From JAAYLC01 sp035654795 (GTDB lineage: Bacteria; Bacteroidota; Bacteroidia; Flavobacteriales; Flavobacteriaceae): a stretch of 64,000 nt of DNA. Within the stretch, counting starts at the first letter, position 1. The number at the start of each line of letters is the position of its first letter. The stretch is taken from NCBI GenBank assembly GCA_035654795.1, contig DASRWC010000048.1, positions 1 to 64,000 of the forward strand, read 5' to 3'. The notes under the pieces are model-generated. The model saw only the letters and a list, made by a program, of their open reading frames with translations, was not told where the DNA came from and searched no databases. Below are positions 33,546-43,002 of this stretch, one piece after another. The translations under genes and the position numbers were made by a program.

Positions 33546-35387
33546 TTATTTTTGCCACATATTATTGTCCCAGTTAATATCTGCCATGCGCTGAGTGGCA
33601 TCAATTAAAATGGTTTTTGGTTTTTTACCGTTTTTGATTTCGAAGACATAATTAGGATATGCCCAGGCCCAATCCGGTAATGTTGTTCTTTTTAAATTGA
33701 TATATGGGTTGGGTTTCTCTCCCCACATCATGCGAAGCGGAATGTAAAAAAGTTCCTGAGTATCGTCCTCATAGATCACATAAAGATCAATAGGCATTGG
33801 CATAAGCCCTATTCTTTCAAGGGTCACAACAGTTTTATTTTCTTCTAATTTAACATCTTTAATACCGTAATCTATGGTATTGGTGGTGAGGGTCCAATCT
33901 GTTAAATACCACCCCAGTTGCATTCCGGATACTCTTTCTGCCGTGCGTATAAAATCATTTGGTGTGGGATGTTTAAACTTGAATTCATCAAAAAATCTTC
34001 GAAAGGTTTTTCCTAAATTTTCCGGACCGATAATGTAACTCAACTGATTTAGCATAACCGAACCTTTTGAATAAGAATTTATACCATATGATCTGTTGCT
34101 TTCATACCGATCTGCATGAGTTCCCAACGATTGCTCTTTACCGCTTGTGGCCATGTAGTAGTAACTGCGATAGGTGCCTGAATGGGGATTATCTTTCTTT
34201 TCATCCATAACAAAGTTCATGGCTTCATCAGATATAAAAACTGTAAATCCTTCGTCCATCCATGGGTGGCGACTTTCATTGCTGGCCAAAACAAATTGAA
34301 ACCAGGTGTGGGCCAACTCGTGAGCAGTAACGCCTACCAGACTTTCAAAACTTCTTTCGCCGGTAATCATGGTGCACATGGCATATTCCATTCCGCCATC
34401 CCCGCCTTGAATAACAGAATATTGTTCATAGGGGTAAGGTCCTACCAAGTCATTAAAAAACTCCATCAGAGCCGCAGTTTTTGGTTGTAAATTCTTCCAA
34501 TTCTCACGGATTTTATCATCGTTTTTATAGAAGAAATGGAGAGTAACACCATTGGGTCCGGGATAGGTATCATGAACAAAATTTTTATCTGCTCCCCAGG
34601 CGAAATCGTGAACATTGGGTGCAAAAAAGTGCCAAGTATATTTTCCTTTCTTTGGTTTCATCCATTTTTGCCCCGGACTTGTGTATCCATGACCCACTTC
34701 TGAAGGATTTTGAAGATATCCCGTACCGCCAATGGTATAAGCGGCATCTATGGTAATTTTCACGTCATAATTTCCCCAAACGCTATAGAATTCCCGAGCT
34801 ATATAGGGATCTGCATGCCAGCCTTCGAAGTCATATTCAGCAATTTTTGGAAACCATTGTGTCATTGTATAAGCTACTCCCTCGGCATTATCTCTTCCTG
34901 AACGTCGAATTTGAAGAGGAACCTGAGCATCCCACTCCATCTTGAATACTGATGTGGCTCCGGGCAGCATGGGATTTTTCAACTTTACCTTCATTACAGT
35001 TCCCTTGATCACATAATCCAAAGGCTTGCCGTCTTGTGTAAATTTTGTGGGCCGGATATAACCTATTTCTTCGGGAGATAGTTTAGATATACGGTCTCCT
35101 ACTCTACTATCCGGATCTTCAATTGTTCTGGACCTGATATCCATTTCACTATCCGGTTGAAAAGCATTAAAATAAAGATGGTAGAAAACAAAGTCTAAAG
35201 TGTCCGGGGAATTATTGGTATATTTTAATTCCTGAATTCCTTTGTACTGATGTTTTTTAACATCCATATCGATATGCATCACATAATCGGCTTGCTGTTG
35301 CCAATAGGACGTGTTTTGGGCAAAAGCAGCAATGGCGGTTGTACATACAACCGCCAAAGACAAAATAGTGTTTAAATTAATTCTCAT
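33546..35387 (-). CDS. M1-family zinc aminopeptidase (secreted)
   Basis: 613 aa. Signal peptide 1-23 (cleavage after AFA). M1 domain with GGMEYA at 331-336 (the GAMEN exopeptidase motif variant), zinc site HELAH at 356-360 and the third ligand Glu379 (NESRHPWMDEGF). Removes N-terminal residues from peptides, here in the periplasm or outside. Start overlaps the S8 gene stop by 4 nt, so the three genes MBL, S8 and M1 form one unit. All key residues are present. Confidence 0.94.
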   Translation of the reverse strand: MRINLNTILSLAVVCTTAIAAFAQNTSYWQQQADYVMHIDMDVKKHQYKGIQELKYTNNSPDTLDFVFYHLYFNAFQPDSEMDIRSRTIEDPDSRVGDRISKLSPEEIGYIRPTKFTQDGKPLDYVIKGTVMKVKLKNPMLPGATSVFKMEWDAQVPLQIRRSGRDNAEGVAYTMTQWFPKIAEYDFEGWHADPYIAREFYSVWGNYDVKITIDAAYTIGGTGYLQNPSEVGHGYTSPGQKWMKPKKGKYTWHFFAPNVHDFAWGADKNFVHDTYPGPNGVTLHFFYKNDDKIRENWKNLQPKTAALMEFFNDLVGPYPYEQYSVIQGGDGGMEYAMCTMITGERSFESLVGVTAHELAHTWFQFVLASNESRHPWMDEGFTVFISDEAMNFVMDEKKDNPHSGTYRSYYYMATSGKEQSLGTHADRYESNRSYGINSYSKGSVMLNQLSYIIGPENLGKTFRRFFDEFKFKHPTPNDFIRTAERVSGMQLGWYLTDWTLTTNTIDYGIKDVKLEENKTVVTLERIGLMPMPIDLYVIYEDDTQELFYIPLRMMWGEKPNPYINLKRTTLPDWAWAYPNYVFEIKNGKKPKTILIDATQRMADINWDNNMWQK

Positions 35388-37048
35388 TTTCTCGACATCT
35401 TATCTGCCATAATTAAGGCATTATAAAGGTTTACAATTTTACCCGTTCTTGAAATGTTTCTAAAGTTTTCAGTTTTCTGTGGCTTTCCGACGAGTACTTC
35501 TATGTTGGGAGAGATACCGCTTTCCAGAATTATTTTCTTTACCTGAGGAGCTGTCAGATTCGGATATAAAGAACGAATCATAGCAGCCACTCCCGCTACA
35601 TTTGGAGAAGCCATTGAGGTTCCGCTAGCCTCTTCATATTCGTTATTAGGAGTTGTAGAATAAATCTGAACGCCCGGAGCAAATACATCCACATTTATTT
35701 TTCCATAATTTGAAAAATTTGCAACCAGTCTTTTGCCGTAGTCATAATTTAGAGCGCCAACTGTAATAAAGGCATCAGATATTTCAGACCCGTTATCCCA
35801 CTGGTCATTTGGATATACGTTAATGGTATCCAAATCGTAAGCATCATTTCCTGCCGCATTAACAATCAAAACATCTTTTGAAGCAGCATATCGAATGGCA
35901 TCATAAACCCATTCTTTATGCGGAGAGAAGTATTTTCCGAAGCTTGTATTTAACACTTTTGCGCCGTTATCTACAGCATATCTTATGGCTAGCGCGATAT
36001 CTTTATCATATTCATCTCCATCGGGTACAGCTCTCACAGCCATTATTTGTACATTATTTGCCACACCGTTAATACCCAATCCGTTGTTTCTTTCAGCTCC
36101 TATAATGCCCGCTACGTGTGTGCCGTGATGTGCATTTTCACGAGTGGGATCTGAACTGGCCACATTGTTGTCGCCGTAAATATTATCATTAATATCATAC
36201 GGATTGTCACCAAGTACAGCTCTAAAATTTTTATCAAGGTTGAAATGATGATCTAACCGATTTTGGAAATAATCTATCCCTCGTTGCATTTCGTTAATAA
36301 CCTCAGTCACAGAATCTGCAAAATTGAGCATTTGACTCAACATGGCAATTTCTTGGCGTTCTGTAGCTGTTGGATTTTCTATATTTTCAAGATCTTCCAC
36401 AGTATAGTTTTCTGTCCCAAATTTTTGGGTCATTGCTTCATGTGCCGGAAGAATCTGATCTTTCATAAACTGATAACGGGTTTTATTGGAAGCAGCTTCG
36501 GCATATTCTTCTTCATAATCGGCTTTTGCCCTTGCGTATAAGTCATATTCTGCTCTGTCTTGTTCCGCTATAGAAGATTCCTCTTTACCCTCATATTTTG
36601 GAGCTAATTTTTTGACTATACGTGTGGCCTCCATAGTATCTCCCAAAACATCACCCAGAAAATTCCACCCATGGATATCGTCTATAAATCCATTTCCATC
36701 GTCATCAATTCCGTTATTGGCTATTTCTTTTTTGTTTATCCATAAGACGTTTTTCAGATCTTCATGATCAATATCAACACCACTGTCAATAACTCCTACA
36801 ATAACCGGACTTCCTTTTTTCTTTTTTATGATTTCAGTATAAGCTCTCTCCACACTCATTCCCGGGATGGTATCTTTTATAAGATCAAGGTGTGCCCACT
36901 TCTTCAATTGTTCCTCAGTAAGAGGAGCATTTTTTGTTGGAACATGATCAATGTTTCCAATAGGAGTCGCAACAATGGCAGCACTTCCACAGCTTGCAAG
37001 AAAAGAAGCTATAACTAAGGAAAAAAATGGAATTCTAAATCGTTTCAT
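35384..37048 (-). CDS. S8-family (subtilisin) serine protease lipoprotein
   Basis: 554 aa. Lipoprotein signal with ASC and the lipidated Cys at 20. Subtilase triad: Asp88 (GVIDSG), His308 (HHGTHVAG) and Ser478 (SGTSMASP), with N-terminal calcium-like DDDGNG loop. A helical insertion of about 170 residues (130-300) lies between Asp and His and is longer than in classical subtilisins. No proprotein domain is obvious. 13-nt gap from the MBL gene and 4-nt overlap with M1. Probably an envelope protease acting on the same peptides as the aminopeptidase, which is inference. Confidence 0.94.
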   Translation of the reverse strand: MKRFRIPFFSLVIASFLASCGSAAIVATPIGNIDHVPTKNAPLTEEQLKKWAHLDLIKDTIPGMSVERAYTEIIKKKKGSPVIVGVIDSGVDIDHEDLKNVLWINKKEIANNGIDDDGNGFIDDIHGWNFLGDVLGDTMEATRIVKKLAPKYEGKEESSIAEQDRAEYDLYARAKADYEEEYAEAASNKTRYQFMKDQILPAHEAMTQKFGTENYTVEDLENIENPTATERQEIAMLSQMLNFADSVTEVINEMQRGIDYFQNRLDHHFNLDKNFRAVLGDNPYDINDNIYGDNNVASSDPTRENAHHGTHVAGIIGAERNNGLGINGVANNVQIMAVRAVPDGDEYDKDIALAIRYAVDNGAKVLNTSFGKYFSPHKEWVYDAIRYAASKDVLIVNAAGNDAYDLDTINVYPNDQWDNGSEISDAFITVGALNYDYGKRLVANFSNYGKINVDVFAPGVQIYSTTPNNEYEEASGTSMASPNVAGVAAMIRSLYPNLTAPQVKKIILESGISPNIEVLVGKPQKTENFRNISRTGKIVNLYNALIMADKMSRK

Positions 37049-37061
37049 TCTTGTTTTGTTG

Positions 37062-37922
37062 TTAATTAAAAAATTCGTTCAGTGAAAATTTTTCATCTAT
37101 GCGCACTCCTTTTTCAGTGTGCTTCACGGTAATAATGGGGTTATGCACATCGTGTTCCAGGAATAAATAAAATTTTTCGGTGGCAGCACGATTTAAAAAT
37201 TTTTCTTTTTCTGATAGGGTTAAAAGCGGTCTGGTATCATACCCCATCACATAAGGCAATGGTAAATGTCCGGCAGTGGGTAAGAGATCTGCTACATACA
37301 CAAGCGTTTTTCCTTTAAACTTTATGTGTGGTAGCATTTGTTTATCTGTATGGCCATCTACGAAAAGAATATCGAAATCCATTTCATGGGATTCCGCAAA
37401 ATCTCCATCCGGTTGTGAAATGAAATTGAGTTGACCACTTTCTCGGATTGGTATAATGTTTTCTGTCAGAAATGAAGCACGTTCTCTCCGATTGGGTTCC
37501 GTTGCCCATTTCCAATGATCCTTGTTACTCCAATATTGGGCATTTTTGAAAGTGGTTTCAAGTCCTGTCCTACTTTTATTCCATTTTACACTGCCTCCAC
37601 AATGATCAAAGTGCAGATGTGTTAAAAATACATCGGTAATATCATCCGGATGAAAACCGTATTTTTTCAAGGAAGACTCCAAAGAAAAATCTCCCCACAG
37701 ATAGTAGTAACTAAAAAATTTTTCATCTTGTTTATCTCCCATCCCATTGTCTATGAGGGTGAGCCTATTACCGTTTTCAATAAGCAGACAGCGTGTAGCG
37801 AGTTCAATCATGTTGTTTTGATCTGCAGGATTGGTTCGATTCCAAAGAGATTTGGGTACAATTCCGAACATGGCACCTCCGTCTAGTTTAAAATTTCCGG
37901 CTTCTATAGGGTAAAGTTTCAT
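37062..37922 (-). CDS. metallo-beta-lactamase-fold hydrolase
   Basis: 286 aa. HLHFDH at 102-107 is the metal-binding HxHxDH motif; later ligands are within the VDGHTD segment (about 188-193) and EHDVHNP near the C-terminus. DUF-level relatives are quorum-quenching-like lactonases and other MBL hydrolases; the substrate is unknown. No signal peptide. First gene of a probable three-gene operon with the S8 protease and M1 peptidase. No clear TAnnTTTG box upstream; a weak CAAATTAA is seen. Confidence 0.9.
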   Translation of the reverse strand: MKLYPIEAGNFKLDGGAMFGIVPKSLWNRTNPADQNNMIELATRCLLIENGNRLTLIDNGMGDKQDEKFFSYYYLWGDFSLESSLKKYGFHPDDITDVFLTHLHFDHCGGSVKWNKSRTGLETTFKNAQYWSNKDHWKWATEPNRRERASFLTENIIPIRESGQLNFISQPDGDFAESHEMDFDILFVDGHTDKQMLPHIKFKGKTLVYVADLLPTAGHLPLPYVMGYDTRPLLTLSEKEKFLNRAATEKFYLFLEHDVHNPIITVKHTEKGVRIDEKFSLNEFFN

Positions 37923-38013
37923 ATTTTGAAGTCAAAAACGTGCAAATTAATTAAAAGCAAGCTGAAGTACTCAGTTTCAGCGAAAGAAAAAAATTATCTT
38001 TAACAAGAAATTA

Positions 38014-38021
38014 TACTTTTG
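38014..38021 (+). promoter_or_regulatory. -7 box for the small lipoprotein gene
   Basis: TACTTTTG, exact TAnnTTTG match, 20 nt upstream of the ATG at 38042. Confidence 0.5.
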
Positions 38022-38041
38022 TCATTCCTAATTTCTGATTA

Positions 38042-38269
38042 ATGAAAAAAATAGTCTGTGGAGTCCTTTTAGGTTCACTGGTTTTTTTAGCTTCTTGTAA
38101 AAAAGATGATACCGTTGAATGTTTGAGCTGTACATCTGAATTTACTGCTTCGTTCAATATTTGTAAAGAGAGCGACGGCAATGCTTGGGTAAACGGACAG
38201 AATACAAAGGTTCCTTATGATCAATACTTGAAAGATCTTGAAGAAACGGGAGTAGAATGTAATCGGTAA
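38042..38269 (+). CDS. small cysteine-containing lipoprotein, function unknown
   Basis: 75 aa. N-terminal lipoprotein signal with lipobox LASC (Cys at 19), then a short mature domain containing three further Cys, two in CLSC spacing and one in NICKE, plus one near the C-terminus. The CxxC spacing could bind metal or form a disulfide. No family recognised. Own promoter upstream and a strong terminator downstream, so it is expressed alone. Likely a real secreted protein rather than noise. Confidence 0.75.
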   Translation: MKKIVCGVLLGSLVFLASCKKDDTVECLSCTSEFTASFNICKESDGNAWVNGQNTKVPYDQYLKDLEETGVECNR

Positions 38270-38275
38270 CAATTA

Positions 38276-38303
38276 AAAACGGGCGAAAAATTCCGCCCGT
38301 TTT
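38276..38303. terminator. Bidirectional terminator between the lipoprotein gene and lepA
   Basis: Perfect 10-bp stem AAAACGGGCG with complement, 8-nt loop, A/T flanks. Terminates the lipoprotein transcript and the convergent lepA transcript. Confidence 0.9.
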
Positions 38304-38311
38304 ATCTCAGT

Positions 38312-40108
38312 TTAGTCGCTAAGTTTTAAAACCGCCATAAATGCTTCTTGTGGAATTTCTACGTTACCAATCTGACGCATTCTTTTCTTTCCTTTTTTCT
38401 GTTTCTCCAGAAGTTTTCGTTTCCGTGAAATATCTCCACCATAACATTTTGCAGTCACGTCTTTACGAAGTGCTTTAACAGTTTCTCTTGCTATAATTTT
38501 TGCACCGATAGCCGCCTGAATCGGAATATCAAATTGTTGTCTGGGAATCAATTCTTTCAATTTCTCGCACATTTTCTTGCCGATGTCATAGGCATTATCT
38601 CTATGAAGCAGTGCAGAGAGGGCATCTACTGTATTTCCATTTAGAAGAACGTCTACTTTCACCAAATGGGAAGCCCTCATACCAATGGGCGAATAATCAA
38701 ATGAAGCATATCCTCGAGAAACGGTTTTTAATCGGTCATAAAAATCAAAAACAATTTCGGCCAGAGGCATATCAAATGTGAGTTCAACGCGGTCTGTCGT
38801 CAGGTAGGTCTGATTGGTGATCTCACCTCTTTTCTCTATACATAATGACATCACAGATCCTACATATTCCGATTTTGTGATGATGGTGGCTTTTATATAA
38901 GGCTCCTCCACTCTATCGAGCTTGGAGGGATCCGGTAAGTCTGAAGGGTTATTCACCAAAATCACTTTATCCGGTTCTTTCATTGTGAAAGCATGATAAG
39001 AAACGTTTGGAACTGTGGTAATAACCGTCATATCAAATTCTCGCTCGAGACGTTCTTGAATAATTTCAAGGTGCAACATGCCAAGGAATCCGCATCTAAA
39101 ACCAAATCCTAAGGCTGCCGAGCTTTCCGGGATGAAGACAAGAGAAGCATCATTTAGCTGAAGTTTCTCCATGGAGTTTCGGAGTTCCTCATAATCCTCA
39201 GTATCTACCGGATAAATGCCGGCAAAAACCATCGGTTTTACATCTTCAAAACCGGCAATCATCTCCTGCGTCGGATTTTTTGAATCTGTGATCGTGTCTC
39301 CTACTTTAACTTCCTTAGCTTCTTTAATACCGGTAATTAAGTATCCCACGTCTCCGGCTTTTATAGACTGTTTTGGATATTGCTTTAAACGCAGAGTTCC
39401 TACTTCATCAGCAAAGTAGGATTTTCCCGTAGCCATAAATTTGATTTGCTGTCCTTTCTTAATCTCTCCATTAATCACTCGGAAATAGGTCTCGATTCCT
39501 CTAAACGGGTTATAAACGGAATCAAAAATTAAAGCTTGCAAAGGAGCATTAGGATCTCCTTCCGGTGCCGGGATGCGTTCAATAACGGCAGCGAGAATAT
39601 TCTCAATTCCGAAGCCTGTTTTTCCGCTGGCGTGAATAACCTCTTCTGGTTTGCAGCCCAATAAATCCACAATGTCATCGGTTACCTCTTCAGGATTGGC
39701 TGAAGGAAGATCAACTTTATTCAGAACAGGAATAATTTCCAGATCGTTTTCAAGGGCAAGATATAAATTGGAAATTGTTTGTGCTTGGATGCTTTGCGCA
39801 GCATCTACAATTAATAAAGCACCTTCACAGGCGGCAATGGAACGCGATACTTCATAAGAAAAATCTACGTGCCCCGGAGTATCAATAAGGTTCAAAATAT
39901 ATTTTTCACCTTTATATTCATAATCCATTTGAATGGCGTGACTTTTAATAGTGATTCCACGCTCTCGCTCCAAGTCCATACTGTCAAGCAACTGTTCCTG
40001 TTTTTCTCTTTCCGTCACCGTTCCTGTCGCATCCAGTAGCCGATCAGCCAGCGTACTTTTTCCGTGGTCAATGTGCGCAATAATGCAAAAATTGCGAATA
40101 TTCTTCAT
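38312..40108 (-). CDS. lepA: elongation factor 4 (LepA), ribosome back-translocase
   Basis: GTPase that remobilises stalled ribosomes. 598 aa from the ATG at 40108; a longer frame to 40339 begins upstream of the -7 box. G1 motif AHIDHGKST at 9-17, GITIKS (G2), DTPGHVDF (G3) and NKVDLP (G4). The LepA-specific C-terminus ends with LLEKQKKGKKRMRQIGNVEIPQ. Length is standard. Its own promoter sits at 40137-40144 and it ends at a terminator. Confidence 0.98.
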   Translation of the reverse strand: MKNIRNFCIIAHIDHGKSTLADRLLDATGTVTEREKQEQLLDSMDLERERGITIKSHAIQMDYEYKGEKYILNLIDTPGHVDFSYEVSRSIAACEGALLIVDAAQSIQAQTISNLYLALENDLEIIPVLNKVDLPSANPEEVTDDIVDLLGCKPEEVIHASGKTGFGIENILAAVIERIPAPEGDPNAPLQALIFDSVYNPFRGIETYFRVINGEIKKGQQIKFMATGKSYFADEVGTLRLKQYPKQSIKAGDVGYLITGIKEAKEVKVGDTITDSKNPTQEMIAGFEDVKPMVFAGIYPVDTEDYEELRNSMEKLQLNDASLVFIPESSAALGFGFRCGFLGMLHLEIIQERLEREFDMTVITTVPNVSYHAFTMKEPDKVILVNNPSDLPDPSKLDRVEEPYIKATIITKSEYVGSVMSLCIEKRGEITNQTYLTTDRVELTFDMPLAEIVFDFYDRLKTVSRGYASFDYSPIGMRASHLVKVDVLLNGNTVDALSALLHRDNAYDIGKKMCEKLKELIPRQQFDIPIQAAIGAKIIARETVKALRKDVTAKCYGGDISRKRKLLEKQKKGKKRMRQIGNVEIPQEAFMAVLKLSD

Positions 40109-40136
40109 AAAATTTCCTTCAACGTACGTTTGGCTG

Positions 40137-40144
40137 CAAATATA
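40137..40144 (-). promoter_or_regulatory. -7 box for lepA
   Basis: TATATTTG on the minus strand, 28 nt upstream of the ATG. It decides the LepA start. Confidence 0.55.
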
Positions 40145-40253
40145 CGTCAATTGGATGTTTTTTAAGAGAATGTTTTGAAGCCAATAGAAGGCGTGATTCC
40201 GAAGCTTATAGAATCGAAGACTTTGATCTGAATTTTGGAGAATACCAAACGTC

Positions 40254-40280
40254 TTGTTTCTGTGATAATTACTACTTTTG
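40254..40280 (+). promoter_or_regulatory. Promoter of dusB
   Basis: TTG at 40254-40256 and TACTTTTG at 40273-40280, 16 nt apart, 19 nt before the GTG start. Spacing is slightly shorter than ideal. Confidence 0.5.
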
Positions 40281-40299
40281 CACTTCCAAAAAAAATGCT

Positions 40300-41292
40300 G
40301 TGCCCAAAATTGGATCAATTGAATTACCTGAATTCCCATTGTTACTCGCCCCTATGGAAGACGTGAGCGATCCGCCTTTTCGTGCTCTGTGTAAGGAGCA
40401 AGGTGCCGATGTGGTTTATACTGAATTTATTTCAGCAGAAGGACTTATTCGCGATGCTGCCAAGAGCGTAATGAAATTGGACATTTATGAAAAAGAACGC
40501 CCGGTGGGAATCCAAATTTTCGGAGCTGTTCTTGATTCCATGTTAAAAACCGTAGAAATTGTTGAAGCCACAGGTCCGGATATTATAGATATTAATTTTG
40601 GATGCCCTGTCAAAAAAGTAGTTTGTAAAGGAGCCGGCGCCGGGATTCTGAAAGATATTGATCTTATGGTAAAGCTTACTGAGGCCATGGTTAAGCATAC
40701 TAAACTTCCGGTGACGGTTAAAACAAGATTAGGATGGGATCACGATTCTATCCGAATTGTTGAAGTTGCAGAAAGACTACAAGATGTGGGATGTCAGGCT
40801 ATTTCTATACATGGACGAACTAGGGCACAGATGTATAAAGGCAACGCCGACTGGACACTGATTTCCGAAGTGAAAAATAATCCCAGAATGCACATCCCGA
40901 TATTCGGGAATGGCGATGTTAACACTCCCGAACGTGCCAAAGAAATGCGTGATGATTATGGTCTTGACGGCGCCATGATCGGTCGTGCCAGTATCGGATA
41001 CCCTTGGTTCTTTAAAGAAGTGAAACATTTTCTAAAAACCGGTGAACATCTTTCGCCACCCACTATGCAGGAAAGAGTGGAGGCAGCGAAGCGGCATCTG
41101 GAAATGGCCATAGCCTGGAAAGGTGATAAGCTGGGAGTTTTTGAAACTCGCAGACACTATACTAATTATTTTAAAGGAATTACAAATTTTAAAGAATACA
41201 GAACCCGAATGGTTTCTGAAGATGATGCGGAAGCAGTCTTTAAAGTTCTGGATGAAGCTCTTGAAGTTTTTGGGGATTATCAATTTGTTTAA
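40300..41292 (+). CDS. dusB: tRNA-dihydrouridine synthase
   Basis: Reduces uridine to dihydrouridine in tRNA with FMN/NADPH. 330 aa starting at a GTG (40300), with no alternative ATG that keeps the conserved LLLAPMEDVSDPPFRALC. Catalytic Cys in VVCKGAGAGIL, FMN-binding KTRLGW and the ISIHGRTRAQMYKGNADW segment, then GNGDV and DGAMIGRASIGYPW. C-terminal helical recognition domain is complete. Called Dus of the DusB type because of context and KTRLGWD motif. Confidence 0.94.
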   Translation: MPKIGSIELPEFPLLLAPMEDVSDPPFRALCKEQGADVVYTEFISAEGLIRDAAKSVMKLDIYEKERPVGIQIFGAVLDSMLKTVEIVEATGPDIIDINFGCPVKKVVCKGAGAGILKDIDLMVKLTEAMVKHTKLPVTVKTRLGWDHDSIRIVEVAERLQDVGCQAISIHGRTRAQMYKGNADWTLISEVKNNPRMHIPIFGNGDVNTPERAKEMRDDYGLDGAMIGRASIGYPWFFKEVKHFLKTGEHLSPPTMQERVEAAKRHLEMAIAWKGDKLGVFETRRHYTNYFKGITNFKEYRTRMVSEDDAEAVFKVLDEALEVFGDYQFV

Positions 41293-41293
41293 A

Positions 41294-42502
41294 TCATCGT
41301 TGAAGTAGTTTTTCACTTACTCTGCTGGATGCAATCCAGGCAGCTACGATTCCGAGAAAACTTATAGTCAAGAAAACAATAACGACATTAATGAATTCCA
41401 TCTTTGCAGGATACGGTAGAGTAGCTGTAATGTAAATCAGGCCATATTTCAATTGTAACCATACGGCGAAAATCCCCAAAAATATACCCACAATCCCGCC
41501 TAAAACAGACATCAAGGTTCCCTGAAGAAAAAAGATATGTCGGATTTCTTTTAATGAAGCTCCCATATTATGAAGGGTGGCAATATTTTTCCGTTTATCC
41601 AGGATCATAATAATTATGGACCCAATAACATTAAACAAGGCAATAATCAAAACCAGGGTAAAAATGAGATAAACTGCAATGTTTTCAGTATTGAGCATTT
41701 TATATAAAGCATCATTTTGCTGAATGCGGTTTTTTATTAAAATATCCTGAGGCAGAATAGCCTGAATTGCTTCTCTCACTGAGGCTTCCGTTGCACCGGG
41801 CGCCATTTTTATTTCTACTGATGATATACGATTTTCAGGAAGAGATAATAGATCTTTTGCAAAATTGATTTCGGTAAAGACATATTTAGCATCCAGATCT
41901 TCATTTACCTGATACACCCCGGAAACTACTACATTCTCACGGGTAAAGGCTTGAGACGGATCTAGTGCATTAATCTGACCTGTTCCGGGCTTTGGCACAT
42001 ATATTTCCAGTAGATCCATAAAATCCCAAAGTGCGAGAGATAATTTAGCGGAGGTTGTTAAACCGATAACTACTTGATGCTCTTCCGGTTCAAACCAGTC
42101 TCCTACCAGCATGATACTGTCTATAACCGTTACCTTACCGTAATTTTCGTCAACTCCTTTAATGTAGGCTATGTGATTTTTTCCTTTATAGTGTAAGAAA
42201 ATACGTTCTTCTATAATCTCAGAAAAGGCAACTATACCTTCTAATTTTTGAAATTGATCTCTTTTTTCCGGAGTGAAGTCGATAAATTTCCCTTTTTCCG
42301 GGTAAACTTTTAAATCACTATCGAAAACATTCGTAAACTGAAGGCTAAAATCCTTAAGACCGGCAAAACCGGAAAGTACAATATATAAGGAGAAAGCTCC
42401 CACAATAACGCCTATAGCCGCAATAATGGTAATTATATTAATTGCGTTGTTGCTGCTTTTGGAAAACAGATACCGTTTGGCGATATAAAGGGAAAAGTTC
42501 AA
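41294..42502 (-). CDS. LolC/FtsX-type ABC transporter permease
   Basis: 402 aa, four transmembrane segments (about 25-46, 275-300, 322-345, 365-390) with a large periplasmic domain between the first and second, the layout of LolC/LolE lipoprotein-release permeases. It begins at a TTG (42502) because no ATG occurs until residue 100 and the NFSLYIAKRYLFSKSSNNAI start matches relatives. The ATPase LolD and a second permease are not adjacent. Starts one nucleotide after the rbfA stop. Confidence 0.87.
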   Translation of the reverse strand: MNFSLYIAKRYLFSKSSNNAINIITIIAAIGVIVGAFSLYIVLSGFAGLKDFSLQFTNVFDSDLKVYPEKGKFIDFTPEKRDQFQKLEGIVAFSEIIEERIFLHYKGKNHIAYIKGVDENYGKVTVIDSIMLVGDWFEPEEHQVVIGLTTSAKLSLALWDFMDLLEIYVPKPGTGQINALDPSQAFTRENVVVSGVYQVNEDLDAKYVFTEINFAKDLLSLPENRISSVEIKMAPGATEASVREAIQAILPQDILIKNRIQQNDALYKMLNTENIAVYLIFTLVLIIALFNVIGSIIIMILDKRKNIATLHNMGASLKEIRHIFFLQGTLMSVLGGIVGIFLGIFAVWLQLKYGLIYITATLPYPAKMEFINVVIVFLTISFLGIVAAWIASSRVSEKLLQR

Positions 42503-42503
42503 C

Positions 42504-42899
42504 CTAAGATTTTTTTCTTTTATCCAATAAATCAGGATTTTTTAAAGGATTATCGCTGCCTTTTATGGCTTTCTCAATACCGGAAATATACTCAATGGAG
42601 TCATCATTATAAAAATTCAAATCAGGCATCTTGCGCAATTGGTGGCGTGTGAGTTGAGCAATCCGATGTTTGATTTGAGATTTATTTTCATTTAATTCTT
42701 TAGTGAGATTCTCAGCTCTGTCTGCGGGAAAAATACTGACATAAACCTTTGCCAGGGATAGATCTACCGTTACAATTACTTTACTTACAGAGATAATAAT
42801 TCCGGTTTGTCCCGCGTCTCTCAAAATATTTTGTAATTCGTGGGCTAAATCTTCCTGAAGTAGAGAAGCTATTTTTTTCTGTCTGTTTGTTTCGTTCAT
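42504..42899 (-). CDS. rbfA: ribosome-binding factor A
   Basis: 30S maturation factor that binds 16S rRNA near helix 1. 131 aa from the ATG at 42899 (an in-frame upstream start at 42941 is beyond the -7 box). KH-like fold: QKKIASLLQEDLAHELQNIL, the AKVYVSIFPAD strand, HRIAQLTRHQLRKMPDLNFYNDDSIEY. TATTTTTG at 42904-42911 lies only 5 nt before the ATG, so the message may have little or no leader. Cotranscribed with the permease gene. Confidence 0.93.
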   Translation of the reverse strand: MNETNRQKKIASLLQEDLAHELQNILRDAGQTGIIISVSKVIVTVDLSLAKVYVSIFPADRAENLTKELNENKSQIKHRIAQLTRHQLRKMPDLNFYNDDSIEYISGIEKAIKGSDNPLKNPDLLDKRKKS

Positions 42900-42903
42900 A
42901 ATA

Positions 42904-42911
42904 CAAAAATA
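42904..42911 (-). promoter_or_regulatory. -7 box abutting rbfA
   Basis: TATTTTTG on the minus strand, ending 4 nt before the rbfA ATG; implies a leaderless or very short-leader transcript if used. Confidence 0.35.
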
Positions 42912-43002
42912 GGATATTAAAGTGTAGAAAAATGAAATCATACTAAGGAGACCAATAGAAGTTTAACTTTCTTAATTTTGACCGATGGCTAAAGAAGAAC
43001 AT

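Noticed and set aside
38312..40339. Longer lepA frame starting at 40339
   Set aside because: The conserved start lies at 40108 and a -7 box sits at 40137-40144, so the extra 77 residues would be outside the transcript.
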